Below, in pieces: positions 51,601-64,000 of a stretch of 64,000 bases of DNA. The first letter of the stretch is position 1. Each line of letters starts with the position of its first letter. The DNA lies in the NCBI GenBank assembly GCA_009823395.1, contig CM020514.1, positions 9,734,966 to 9,798,965 on the forward strand, read 5' to 3'. The position numbers were made by a program, and so were the translations under genes. The stretch comes from Thamnaconus septentrionalis (lineage: Eukaryota; Chordata; Actinopteri; Tetraodontiformes; Monacanthidae). A model generated the notes under the pieces. It was given only the letters and a program-made list of their open reading frames with translations, searched no databases and was not told where the DNA came from.

Positions 51601-53592
51601 TTGGGCTCCTGTGCGCTCTCGCAGTCCGAGCACAGCTTGCATTCAGTCCGCCTCCACAGACTCTGGCGCCTCCTCTCTCTCTCTCTCGCTCTCGCTCCCT
51701 CTCTCGCGCTCGCTCTTTCTCTCAAACTTGCATGTTCAGAACTATTTCAGATGACAATCAAGTTTCTGCAGGAGCCGCCAGCCTGTGTTTATTCCCTGTT
51801 TCCTACACGATCATAATTGTGTAGGAGCCCCCCCCCGGCAGTCTTTTTCTTTGTAATGTGGAGCCCCTTACACACAGAGATCCTGCTTCCTGGGCATAAC
51901 ACATTTCCTCCCCTGTTGAAAAAAGTTCTTATTCTACTGGTGGGTGAAACAAAGATCTCAACGCAAAGTTGCCTTCATGAGTTTATTCCTGTAAGAAGTC
52001 TGCTGGGTGTGAAGCCCAACTTCTTCTTCTGAGGTCTGCAGCACCTGAACCCCCACTACCACCACCACCACCTGCCCGCACCCCCAATCCTGCTCTTGCA
52101 AGGGACACATGCAAGCAGGATGCAAGACAAGGACATCACTCAATAATCCCTCAACAGTTATTCAAGAAGTCGTAATTGCACAAAGGAATTTCTCGTGACA
52201 ATGTAATAGCCTACTATATGCTAATTTCCATTACATCCGTACATAACAATCACTAATTGCAATGCAGTAGCCCCCTGCAAACTGATTTGGGAGAGAAACA
52301 GCAGTTGACTGAGGGCTAAATATAGTGTTGTCTGAAGATCCATTGAGTTTTTGAATAATTAATAACATGAGGCAGACTCCACCAGAGTCTGTGATGAAAG
52401 GATGTGAAAATGGGTTCAAGTCTGGCACCTTTAAAGAAGAGAGAGGAAGGAAGTGAACGGCAGAGACAGACAAGGAATCGAAGCGCACTTCTATTCCCAG
52501 TGTTACCTTGACTCTCTGGCAGTGCTGTTTATCAGACGGAAGCCGGCTAAAAAATATAGGCCAGCACTGATCTGAAGGCTTAATTATTTTAGGGACAATT
52601 TATATGATTTTCTATGAGAAAGACGGAGAACAAGGCGAGCTGCGAAGGCCAGCCTCCGACCTTGATTTGGACACTCTGATATTGATTTAACCGTGAAAAC
52701 AGGAGCCGGTGAATTATGATGTCATGACTCAATGCTCTCCTTGCTTCTGTCACTGAAGGAGGATGGGAGTGAGGGGTGGGCTGTGGAGGGGGAGACGCAA
52801 GGAAAGAGTGGAGGACAGTGAGTGAAAGAGTGATGGAGGCGATTCGGGATAAAGCAGATGAATTAGACGTTAATCCTGAGGAGTTTTACTAGAACACTGG
52901 ACGCTAGAAGCATCCAAGGGCATTAAAATGTTTTCAGCAGTTTATCTGTGAATAGCAGCAGCAGCAGTAGTGTAAGGTTACTTACGGTTGCCACGGTTTA
53001 CTTTAAAACTTTGCTCATCCACCCTGCCAAACTCAGTCACCAGTCTTCAGACTGTGTCCCAAACAAAACCAGGAAGCCTTTTCAAAGGGGCTGTACAAAA
53101 CAAAGACGGCAACAGGAAGTGGCACTTGGACCTGACTGCTGCTGAACAGTCCAGCATGTATGCAGCAAGTAAAGGGATATTATGTGCAATCTTTAGTTTG
53201 CCGCACTGAATTGGTGTTATACAAGAAAACGAAACAGTACTGAAGAAACGGTAAGAGGGACGTCCTCCGGCTGCAGTGTTGTGTTCTTACTTTATCACTT
53301 GACATTGTCCACAAAACACTGACGGTTCTGTAATACCCTTGTTTGTGCAGTGAACTGGAGGCCACTGAAAACATGCAGGGAGTCGGTCTGTTGTGGCCTA
53401 TACATGCTGCACATTCTGAATCGTACTTAGGTGTGTGTTTCCCTGACACCCAAACGCAAAAGTTCTGTTCAACAGCAGAAATAAGGCCGTGACGAGACGA
53501 ATCTGGCAGAAAAAAAAGTGATTGATCCACTTTAAATGTAATATTGACACATTTGTCCCTTTGTGTCACCTTTCCAATCACTTTCTCTGGAC

Positions 53593-53753
53593 GGCTGTGG
53601 CTTCAGTTGGTTGAGCAATGGGTAGTCCAATGCCCGAAGGGCCGGCGGTTCAAATCCCATGTGGAAGTGTCCTTTGGCAAGACACTGAATTCAAAATTGC
53701 TCCTAATGGGTCTGGCAAAGGAAAGCACTATACAAGTGCAGTCCATTTACCAT
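53593..53753 (+). mobile_element. tRNA-derived SINE (teleost type)
   Basis: The head GGCTGTGGCTTCAGTTGG resembles a tRNA A box (with one extra T), and a perfect B box GGTTCAAATCC lies at 53647-53657. The body contains GTGTCCTTTGGCAAGACACTGA and AATTGCTCC, and it ends GCACTATACAAGTGCAGTCC followed by ATTTACCA. This layout is that of a widespread teleost tRNA-SINE. The central part appears shortened relative to the usual form. Not a functional tRNA gene. Confidence 0.85.
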
Positions 53754-55239
53754 CTTGCCCAGATGGATGCACACGACCAGTCAGAAGGGTTTGGGAAGTC
53801 TTTCACCCGGCGTGCCGGGCGATCAGCAGTCCTGCTGCGTTGAGGGACACGGAGGGAGAACTTTTATTTTTTGTGGCTGCAGCAGCAGCAGAAGCAGCAG
53901 CACCGTGACATTGTTTTGCAGGGCTGAATGTCTTTGTATTGATTTGGCAGATAGAGAAAACTGAGAGATTTTTCACATGTTATATCAAGGACACCGCGGT
54001 ATAAACAGCCTTAGCCCAGCCTCGTCTGTTCTCTTCTCCTCAAGGCCCCGCCGGCACAGGTTATAAAAATCCTTCTGTCTCAAGGTGAGGTCCTATTATT
54101 GTTGCAAAAGCACAGAGTTGAAAAGACAGCCGCTGTGCTCGGCTTGCTCTTTGTCTAGCTCGCGGCTCCCTTTTTGTTTATTTATCAAATTTGTGCGAGA
54201 TGTTCTTAAGTAGCTGTCCGACCGACCTCGCTGCGGTTAGAGCAAATAAAAAGTCTTATAATATTCCTTGAATGCATGAAAGGCCAGTGGCCCTGAAACT
54301 TATCGTGTGCAATTCTGCCCAACAGAACTTTATTTGGAGCCCAAGCGTGCGTCGTAACGCATGTGTTGCTCTTGTAACAATGCGGACAATTCAGTAGAAA
54401 ACTGCTTTAATAAATTGGGTACACTTCAAAATGTTCTCCTCTGGAGTAAAATCGCATTTAAAATCAAACTGTTAGCCCTGTGTTTGCATTTTCCTGCTAA
54501 AACGCTGTGTTTTAGCTTCCTGGACTATATAATACTTTGTTGGTCTTTCTACACATTTCAAAGTGGCAAAGAATCCTGTCGGGAGGTGTGAGTCCGAAAT
54601 CTAGCTGACTGTGTTGTCACTAAGCTGGGAGATGTATCAAAGTTTGTTTTAGCGCACATTTCCCAGAAAACCGCAACAAGCAGACGTAAAAAATGCCCTT
54701 TTTTTATTATTTCTTGGTGAATTTTGGTGAAATAGTTTGTGAATGTTGTTATTGTTTATTTTTAGTTGTTTCAAAGTTTTGGTAAAGTGAATTTTACATC
54801 AACTGAGTTTTTTTTTTTAGAAATATTCAAACTCTTGTAGTCTTTTGTTGTTAGAAGTCTTCCTGTAAAGTAATCACAGCCCTGCTCTCAGGTTCACATG
54901 CCCTGTTTGTCCTCAACACTCGGTGTGATAAACAGCAGACTCCCTGTCTGGCCCAGTGCCTGTTCAGCTCCAGCCCAATATGAAGTAATTCGGCATGGAG
55001 AGGCCTCCCTATGTACCCAGACTGAGTTGACCATGATAACCTTGCGGGGCAGCTGGATCACTTCAGTTCTTCAAACCTGACGCTCGCTCTGACAATTCAT
55101 CTCAGCCGCCCCACATCCAAAACATTTTTCAGAGGGCGCTCCATTCATCGTGACCAGAAGGCATCAGCTAGAAGTGGCCCCTTTTAAAAAGTCACAAAGA
55201 AGAAATACAGGAAGCTGATGTTTCAGCCTAACTGCGGCT

Positions 55240-55342
55240 ATGGAGGCTAGCATGGATACTGCTTCAGCAGCAATTTTAAGAGAACCAGGCATCATTTTCA
55301 CTTTAAAAGAAGAAGAAACAATCGAATTTTTCAACACCTCAG
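55240..55342 (+). pseudogene. possible 5' exon fragment of a repetitive RecQ-helicase-like gene
   Basis: ATG followed by 34 codons reading MEASMDTASAAILREPG, IIFTLKEEE and TIEFFNTSG, then GTTAGT (donor-like). The pattern LKxEQxxAIExFxxG is how RecQ-like helicases lead into the GKDVFxxLPTGxGKS motif, and multi-copy helicase-like genes of this kind occur in fish repeats. The motif I itself is not seen downstream, so this is at most a fragment. The resemblance is from memory and weak. Confidence 0.3.
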
Positions 55343-56671
55343 GTTAGTGAGTCGCACCGAATGTCACCCTTTGCACCAATAGGTAGCCTGGCTCACCCTG
55401 CAGTTATAATCTGATTTGTCGACTTTAAAATTTAACCATCAGTCAGTGTTTATGTCTGAATGGGCCTCCTCTTTAAAAATGTTTTCTGTGGGCTCTCTAC
55501 TGGATGAATGCGTTTCCAAAAGCAAACAGCAAACAAATTCAGAAAAAATTTTGTGTGGCATCTGACGGGTGCAGTTGACTGTGTTTCAACATGACAACAA
55601 ATGATACTGGAGTTGGAGAAAAGTATTGAAGAGCATTAGCATTGTTGAGAAGAAAATATCAAGCAAGGCCACGGATCTCCTCTTCCTCACACCCACTGCC
55701 AGTGGCCACTTGGCCAAACAGCCCTTAAATCCAAACAGACGGTGATCTGCACTCCTCCCAGACAGCAACAGTGAGACAGCATCAGCCATGCCGCAGCTCC
55801 CTTTTTTCCCTCCCCTTTTTTTTTCTTTTTTTGTCTGCCGCTGAAATTTAGAGCAAGGTCAGCAGCGCCGCCGAACACAAACTGTTTACTCGGACAAGGG
55901 GCATGGGAAACTCGGAGCAGACGGCAGCCGTGATCTGAGGCAGGAAGGAAATGCCGCCGGGCCAAGCTACAGGATGTCGCACTAAACTTTGCTGTTGCGT
56001 CCAAAAATTGCTCAGAGTCGAGCGAGCCCGTGTCTCGTGCCGTCGTCTCATGTCATCAACCGTCCTGGCAGAGGAAACCAATATCTCCCAAAGTACTTTT
56101 CTGATACGGTTCCGTTTGTTCGACGCGCCATGTGTGTTGAATGACCGGGGCCTTGCATTCGCCTCTCCTGCAGCTTTAAGCATTTCCTGAAGGCTAATTG
56201 CACAAGAAGGAAATTTGGAGGTTGCCGTGACCCGTGAAGCCGGCTCTCTGGCACATTCAGCCACGCTGGCCTTGAAGGAGGAGAGCGGAGAATAACACAA
56301 GGTTTTTGGGGGGCCTTCTCTTTTTTTTTTTTTTCTTCTTCTTCTTCTTCTTCTTCTTCTTCTTCTTTACCAAACACTCGGACTGAGACACCCACAGACA
56401 CTCCAAGACAGGTCTCAGAAACTTAAGAGGACAACTTTGTGTGACTCAAGGCCTCACTTCAAATGGCTCCCCGGGAAAAGTAGTGTGCTGCATTGTTTGT
56501 TGATTTGTTGGACGCTCTTCTGGCGGTTGCCATGGCAACTGCCTCCATTTTCTCTCTGTGGCTGCTCACATAAAGGGCCGCGTCCTTGTCTCCATAATAG
56601 TTACAAATTGAATACTGCACTTTCCAAGGACTCATGTCACCAACTTACAGCAAAGTGAGCGTATGAGTGCG

Positions 56672-56699
56672 CGCGCGCGTGTGTGTCTGTGTGTCTGTG

Positions 56700-56734
<35 letters not shown>
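56672..56734. repeat. (GTCT)n tract with GC and GT runs
   Basis: GCGCGCGCGTGTGTGTCTGTG followed by about 9 CTGT units. Confidence 0.9.
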
Positions 56735-56735
<1 letters not shown>

Positions 56736-58321
56736 AGACGGCGAGTTTTGCGCCACGTGTGATGAAAAGCAACATAAAACCAAAGTCTTGATACATTTTG
56801 ATCTTCAAACGAGACAAATGTTGCAAAATTTACACACGCTAAAGCACACAAGAAGAAGTAAAGCATTGAAAGAATCATTGAAGGTTAAAAAAAATAATTA
56901 AAAAGGTTGAGATCATCAAAATTTATTAGACATGTTACTTATGACTAATGGATTACATCAGTGACACCTGGGTTGCCCAGCTCTAATTCATATTTTAACC
57001 GAAGACAAGCAAACTGAATCATTAAAAGGGGCAAAATGTGAGGAGTAACATAATTTTCTTTTACATACAAGCCGACCAATCAGATTGGCCACTGTTCGTT
57101 TTTGCCAGGGCATGAGGGGTAGATAGAGGCTTCCTGTTGGTGCGAGGGAGTGCATGTGCTGGATGTTACCATCCTAAAGGCACCGTGCACCCGCCAAGAA
57201 GGAGCGACGTCACATAGTTGAACGGAATCTGAAGTGTGCCATCTAACAGCGGTGCAGAGGGTTAGCAAAAGAAGAACTGATCAAATATCCTGCTTTTCCT
57301 GTGAACAGACGTTTTAGCACCACATCAGATGTTTGGCGGCAAATTAATTATTGTTGCGATATTTCACAGACGACGTTGGCGTTGTGTTTTGATTTATTAG
57401 ATTGGCGACCCACGGAGAAGAAAAACACCAGAAACAGTGGCAGTGACTCACAGGCCGTCCGTGTTTGAACAAACGCAGCTCTGCTCATTGTTTAACTGGG
57501 ACGTGTCATTGAACGTGGGGAAGCGTGCGATGATACAACAGTCCGCAGGGTGTTTGTCTCTCCTCCCGTCACCGTGCTCAGGGTCAGCGTACAAACACAC
57601 AAGGTCACACTACTTGCGGGAAACATGCTGGTTTTCAAGCAAAACGTGAACACAGGACGTTTCAGCACGTTTGGTTTCGATGCACCTTTTATATGTTTTC
57701 AAAAATGAGAAGGTTTAAAGGCTCCACATTAAAGGTTTTGACGTTAGTTGATAAACTCCAGACAGAAGTGTCCATTCTTTACTGCTTAGCTTGCTCTATT
57801 TTTCATAAAGTGTGAGCTGGCACACGCACTCGCACACAGCCCGAAGGTCCAGTGGCGCATCAGTTTCAGCAGGAAGCTAAAACCCAGTGTTTTTCTGCAG
57901 ACAGGGGGCTAAATATGCAGGAAATATAAAGAGTTTTGGGGTCTTGGATGAAAAATAAAGATCTGAGATTGGGAAGGACACAAGACCTTTAACGACCTTT
58001 TGCAAATCAATTTTGCACGGAAGCATGAAAAATTACTTCAGACATTTTTATTGAAAGTAACTTTTAGTGAGGCAATTCACTGGCCTCTTGGTTGGTCCGT
58101 GCATTCCAAAATTCTAAAAAAAAATAATAATAATAAAAAAAAGTGTTAAATAAAAAATGCTTAATGAGGTCAAAGTAATAGGAAAGAGAAAGGTGGTAAT
58201 TTAGTTTTGTTTAATGTTTAGATTTGCAGGCAATTTAAAAAAAAAGTCTGAATGCAGCAGCTGCACCTGCTCAACAAACGGCTGCTTCTAAAGTGTGGTT
58301 TCAAGGATTAGCGTGACTCAT

Positions 58322-58322
<1 letters not shown>

Positions 58323-58371
<49 letters not shown>

Positions 58372-58375
58372 ACAC
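58323..58375. repeat. (CA)n microsatellite
   Basis: About 25 CA units with one ATACA interruption near the end. Confidence 0.95.
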
Positions 58376-61300
58376 AGTCCAACATTAGGAGGTAGTGAGC
58401 AGGAGGTAGTGTAGAGGCGGGACGCTGCAGCTAACGTCCTTGTTGTGGATAAACTGGCTGTTGAACATGTGCCGCTGGGACGTGAGCTAATTATCCAAGG
58501 TTGAGTGGGACCCTGGAGGGTGAAGTTTGTGTGTGCGTGCATGGCGGGGGGGGAGTAACATGTATGGATGGGGGAGGAGAGTCAGCCAAGGTCAAACCCA
58601 GCCAGTGCTCCTGAATCCTGACTGCACACTGGTCCCGCAGAGCCACTGTGAGGGACGAATTCCTTCCCCTCATCTTCACTGTGACCAGCTTCGCCTTTCC
58701 AGGAAGTCTGCCAGGAAGTAGTATCGAGGTTTCCTTTGCACAGCAGGTAGTTCTCTTGGATTTTAACTCTGAAATTTCGTTTCATTGTAGTTGGTTGAAT
58801 GGGATGGAAGAGTGGGTGGTTTTTTTTTTCTCACCAACGAGGCTGAAGAGTACTCGGCTTTATGGAAATATCCAGGAAGGAAGGTGCAAACAGCTCAGGT
58901 CGCGCAAGCTGAATGTTCACTGGATCCGTGTTTATTCGGCAAACCTGTTTCCATAAAACATTTTGCCCATCAACGTTTCAGATAAAACTACACCCACTTA
59001 CTGCAAATTGGAGGAAGTTGTTTCGAATTACGCTGTTTCAATACATTTCCCAATGCGATATATACTTCTGAATGTGCGTTAAAGGGCCATAGTGAAACAC
59101 ACTGTGCGTGCAGACTAGGAAAAGCTCCCACACCACATCCTTGATTTACATCCCTCCTATCTCATCCTTTATTGGCCTCCCAGTGACTACAATATGAATA
59201 TTTTGCCTGGCAGCGCATCGAGGACAGGGTCGTGTTTGCATAAGGAGGTAAATTATGGCGCTAATAACGGTGTCGCCGTCTCGGGGAGGAGACAAGGGGG
59301 AGAACATGGAAGGAAACGGAAAGACAAAGGCACATTTGAAGAGAGAACCTAATGAGATAAACAGGTCTGACGGCCATTTGTTCTGTGGCTGCGAGACGTT
59401 ATCTCTGTCGGAAAAAAACAAAACCAAAAGAAAAGTGTCATGAAAGCGGTCATGGAGTGATTTTTCATCAGAGAAATGGCCACCTTGAGAAACAACAAAC
59501 ACGTTTTCAGGCTTAGATTTAGCGACGGGCGGTGAGTCATGCTGTCTGGCTCCACTTTGCTTCTCTGATGTCTGTGTGATTAAAGATCCGAGAGGCCTTG
59601 AAGATGCTACTTTTTTTCTGTAATACCTCTTGAAAGCCTCTAAGTTATTTTTTTTACCTTCTTTGAACTGCGTTGGTTTTATTCAGCCTAATATTATGAC
59701 TCTTACTTTTTGTCATGTCAGAGGGCAACGTGCAGCTCTCCAGCTCCACACAAAGCAAACAAAGCCAAACTTTGTTCTCTTTAACCCCTGAATTTCTAAA
59801 ACCTACTCCTGCATCTTCCCATATAGAACATGTTTTTATTATTTATTTATTAAGACCTATATGTCTAAAAGTTGTGTGAATCTTTTATCGTAATAGGCAG
59901 CTGCTTTTCCATCTTTGGACTTTTTTTTCCCAATTTTTATTCAAGCTTTAACAACCTTGACTTTCAGTTCACATGGAGGTATGAAGATTGTTTTTCCTTC
60001 ACAGCTTTCACAGCTAATGTACAGTGAAGGATGTAGTTTCAACCAAGTGCCCTGAAGGTAACTGACTGATGTTAAAATGGTCTGTTGAAATCTTTGCTGC
60101 TCTTTGTTGTGGAGTGGAGAAATATGTTCTGAGGCAAATGAAAATAACCTTTTTTTAAATGTAACTTTTAATGCATGGGTAATTTGAATGAATGCTGGTG
60201 GAGCATAGGGATGTAATGTAGAGAAAAAACTTTTTTATTTTTTTTTTCAAATTGGAAAATTATTCAAGGACCTGCTGCTACCAATACTGGCTGGTGCATA
60301 TGCATTACACCTTTTAATCTAAAATATACATCTTCTTGTTAACACACATAGCTAATCAGCAAATCGCACAGAAGCAACTCAATGCATTTAGACATGTAGA
60401 ATGGGTGAAGACGAATTGCTGCAGTTCAAAGAAAGTCCACAGGAACTCAAATAGCCACCAGTTACACCAGGTGCCACTGTTGTCATTAAAGGACAGGAAG
60501 TTGAGGCTGCTTTTCGCTCAAACTCAACCAATATATTGAAGAAACGTTGATGAATCTACGTCAGCAATGGAATTCAGTAGATGCACGAGCACATCAGGAC
60601 ATCATTCAGTTTACTGGTGATGGTGCCTTGGTGTTAGGGATGTTTGGGGGTTTTTTTCTGCCATATTTCAGGCCCCTTTGTACCAAGGGACAATTATTTA
60701 AACACATCACGAGCTGCGTATGGTTGCTGACCGTGTCCGTCCCTTTACGGGAAGGCAAAATTCAACCTAATCCGAGCGTCACCAGCGTGCTTTGTTTTTC
60801 CTCCGTTCGCCTGGAGCGAAGCAGAGCAGACCTTGTGAGTCAGGATAAGATGCAGGGACGTAGTAAGTCATTCACCTTCGGCGAGACTCTCTGGAGGCGA
60901 AGCGTGTCGAAGAAAAAAAAATCTCCACGAAGTGAGAAGGAATCGTTCAAGTTAATCTGGCTGTGTATAATTTTATTATTCGTAAGGTTTAGTTTAAAAG
61001 TCGGTTTATCAGAGCAGGAACTGGGAGTCCTCACATAACATGGATATCAATTGTTTTTGATTAAATCACCCTTTACAAGTGAATGTGTGACTGTTAAAGT
61101 CACAGATGAAGCAGAATGAGAAATCCGGTCAGTTTAATGTCTATTTAGGCCTCCTTAGAATTTGCATGTACCATTTTGGAAAAGTTGGAATAGCAAATGA
61201 GGTACCCAGAAACAAGGGGCCCTGAAATTTTTTTGTGATCAAGAACAAGCAGAATGATCAGATGTTAGCCTTGGAAAATCATGGAATTGTCTATAATTGA

Positions 61301-64000
61301 AATGAAAGTCTGTTAAATGAATGAAAGAGAAGTATGATGGTTTTGTCTGGCGATAATACTGCAGCTGGATGATTAATGCAAGAAACGAAAAACAGATAGT
61401 TAAAACCAAATAAGGTAAAACCTAAAAAGGATGTATTTTGTCAACAGCCCCATCCAAAAAAAATAAAATAAAATAAAATAAAAATATTGTTAAAGTTAAA
61501 CCACTGAGCGACAGCTCAAGACTGGACTGATGCGAGGGGCAAGGACCAAAACAAAAGCTGCCATTGCCAAAGTCAGTCAGAGAAAACGGAAACATTTCAA
61601 AAAGAAAAAGGCCTTGATTGTCGTGACTTGCTGTCAAATTGCTTCCCGCTATTTCCACAACCTAGAAGGTCGCGTGCGGTCTCTCTGTCTGAAGACCGTC
61701 TGAGAACCGGCTGGAGTTCAGCGAAACGGACGAGCGGTACATTTAATCTCGGCGGTACTGTCTGCATCTGAAGATATCGCATTTTCGCAAAAAAAAGAAA
61801 TGTGTATACGCACATACATACATGTATAAAACAAGACCAAATCTGTTTTCAGTCAACTGCCACCCGCGCTCACGTGGCTCTCTGCTTGGCTGTGATATAT
61901 AGTGGTGCATTACCACATTATGTTCCCCAGCTCTGCGAGCGCCACGTCCCGCTGCCCCGCTGTCTCTCAAGGTCCGCCTGCGTCTGCTCCAGCGTGGCCA
62001 AGGTCAGCCGCGCCGCTGAAGGCTCCCCACAACCTTGAGCGGCTAACTGACCGGGAAATGTGTGTGCTCCTGTTCCGCCACCTACGTATCCCATTGTCAA
62101 TCAGCCAGATACACGGCAGGGCCGCCATTAAGTGTTCCCGCACGCTCCCCGCTAGGTCACTCCGGTGGGCGCACTCTGTTGAGCAGGGGGTGAAATGGGA
62201 AATGGAAAGGGGGACATTTGAGTGAAGTGCATCAATGCATCACTGGCCCTTTTTTTTTTTTTTTTTTCTTCTAAAGAAAGAAAGAACAAAAGAAAGAAAA
62301 AGGACACTTTCAGGGACGTTTCGGCCGGGGGAGAAAAATGCCGTTGTGAAACAGTAGCTCATTGGTTGGGCTTTTAGCTCAAGCTTTGGACTTCATCAAG
62401 TATCAAGTAGGAAATGAGTCTGGAAGATGATTATAAGTTAATGCGGACTAGCCAAGTTTTTTTGTGCGGGACTGTATGAGTGTCTGAACCTGCGATGAAC
62501 TTGAAAGACGGGCCTTGAGAAAACTGTAATAGACATTCTTATATCGCACTTGAACAAAGGGAGGGGAAAAAAATAAATATATAAGTAAACAATATATGGC
62601 GGTTCCAATTAACAAGGACACATTCTAAAAGCTTTTTAAATAAAGGCGAGCCACAGAGTGCTAGCGAGTATTGAAGCCACAATAGTGAGTTAGAGTGTAT
62701 CTGGGACCTTGGCTTTGATATGAAATCTTGTGGCCTTGCTTTTACCGCCCTCCATGGTAAAAGCTCTTTGTGATGAGGAAATTACTTTATGAACCTCTGA
62801 AAGACGCTCCAACACTTCAGCCTCCTTGTTTGTTTCATCGTGAAGCCAGAGGAGAGAAGTTTTTTTTCCATTTTCTTTTTCTTTTTTTATTTAACTGCAG
62901 CTCCCGGTTGGTTTTAATCAGTCTGAGGCCCTGCTCTTATTTCATGACCTTCTTCCTCACTCACTGGCATTTTTAGTCCTACTTTTTCTCTGAGAGTTAA
63001 ACTTGTAATTACAGGAACTAAAAAGAGGGACTTTTTCCATCTTTCAACTCATCTTGTATTGGCCACCAGAGGAGTCACCAGACACAGTGGATGAAATGTT
63101 GGATAGAAGTCCATAAGATTTATCTGCCAAAGACGGCCCAGAGAGCATTACTTAAGAACAAGTTAACGATGATTGGGCCAAATGCCTGTCGGTTGTCTTT
63201 AAGAAGACACCAATCAGATTTGTTGCAATGTAACATTAGCCGTGCATCACACTGTTTAAACGTAACTCTTGAGAAAGCCAATCTGGAGTAAAACGAATAC
63301 AATGTTGTCGTTGAACTTGAAAATGCTGTTTGGTTCTTGTAAAGAAAATTAGCGTCAATGCTAATTTTGTCATTTTATTCAGTGGTTTTTCAGAGCAGCT
63401 TCTAGCATAACGCTACTCACCTTATCACCACTTAATCCGTGAAGAAAGCTGAGTGGTCATGGAAACCATTGAAAATTAAGACCAGTTGAAACAAAGTATA
63501 CTTAACCTTAAGGAAAGGTTTTGTGCAATTTGTTGAAGTTTTCTAAAAAGTAAGACCGCTGTCTTGAGCTTTACCTTGAGCATGTAAAACAATCCTCAAC
63601 CTTCCCTGAAACAAGAGGTGCGCTCTCGCTTTTATTTTCCTTTTCAAGGTCCGTTGGAAATCTGTCTGCTTGAATATGCCGGCGCTGCTGGGGAAGAGGG
63701 ATGGTTCGTATTGACATGTGAGCGTTTTTTGTAATTTATTTTTTTGTTTAGCTATGAGCGCTTCTTTTCAACATGTACCTGCAATGTGGACGGAGGCAGC
63801 AGCACCAAACGTGCGTCTCGGCAGCCTTGAGACTTCACAGGGCCGCGGCTGCGACGCTGCGCTCGGTAAACACGGTTTCCTCCTGTGGCTTTCTGTTTGG
63901 GCAGGAAACAAGGAAGCTGATCAAACATGAGCTCAGAAGGCCACGGCTCCTCTGAGCTGGAACACCGTCGTGGCTCTTTTCAAAGCACCTTCAATGGGAG

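Larger units (their letters stand above)
51601..64000. other. upstream of nr0b1: intergenic, no gene recognised
   Basis: About 12.4 kb without a supportable multi-exon gene. It contains a tRNA-derived SINE (53593-53753), a possible helicase-like gene fragment (55240-55342), a CTT tract (about 56334-56366), a TCTG tract (about 56672-56734), a (CA)n tract (58323-58375) and poly-A/T runs. Open frames here are short and resemble no family I know. Regulatory elements for nr0b1 may lie in this interval but cannot be identified from sequence alone. Confidence 0.7.

Noticed and set aside
53593..53665. Possible tRNA gene (A and B boxes present)
   Set aside because: The A box has an inserted base, no complete cloverleaf is evident, and the downstream body is that of a SINE.
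60547..61038. 163-codon plus-strand frame
   Set aside because: No domain or family resemblance; mixed composition with lysine and phenylalanine runs from A/T stretches.

Overview
The window looks like teleost fish nuclear DNA. It has short, well-conserved vertebrate exons separated by long repeat-rich introns, abundant (CA)n/(CT)n microsatellites, miniature inverted-repeat elements and a tRNA-derived SINE. The species cannot be named from the sequence. Only two protein-coding genes can be supported. Nearly all other open frames are shadows of repeats, of polypurine/polypyrimidine tracts or of GC-rich exons.

Positions 1 to about 46,430, plus strand: the 3' two thirds of il1rapl1 (interleukin-1 receptor accessory protein-like 1, a synaptic organiser). 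Six coding exons are present: the start of the third Ig domain (2996-3070), the Ig3 core (31463-31595), the Ig3 end (36301-36446), juxtamembrane plus transmembrane (39229/39232-39375), the first part of the TIR domain (40864-41034), and the rest of the TIR plus the C-terminal tail (44170-44891). All splice phases join in frame. The 5' exons (signal peptide, Ig1, Ig2) lie outside the window to the left. A 45-nt in-frame candidate microexon (43522-43566) would insert 15 residues just after the TIR BB loop.

Positions about 49,910 to 51,600, minus strand: nr0b1 (DAX1, an orphan nuclear receptor without a zinc-finger DNA-binding domain) in two exons (51470-50757 and 50496-50255), tail-to-tail with il1rapl1. 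As written, exon 1 carries a one-base frame disruption between the N-terminal segment and the ligand-binding-like domain. The same gene pair and orientation occurs at human Xp21, so this is conserved synteny in compacted form.

The introns and the 12.4 kb beyond nr0b1 hold microsatellites, including a 23-unit CTG tract and a roughly 51-unit GT tract, a MITE family with TAGCT...TTTaCAT termini in several copies, a TTAA-flanked MITE, a hAT-like start, a SINE, a strong 19-bp hairpin and several non-repetitive, homeodomain-site-rich stretches that may be conserved non-coding elements. I see no operons, CRISPR arrays, functional tRNA or rRNA genes, or intact transposase genes. No plainly new biological system is visible. 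The best leads are the candidate BB-loop microexon and the nr0b1 reading-frame break.
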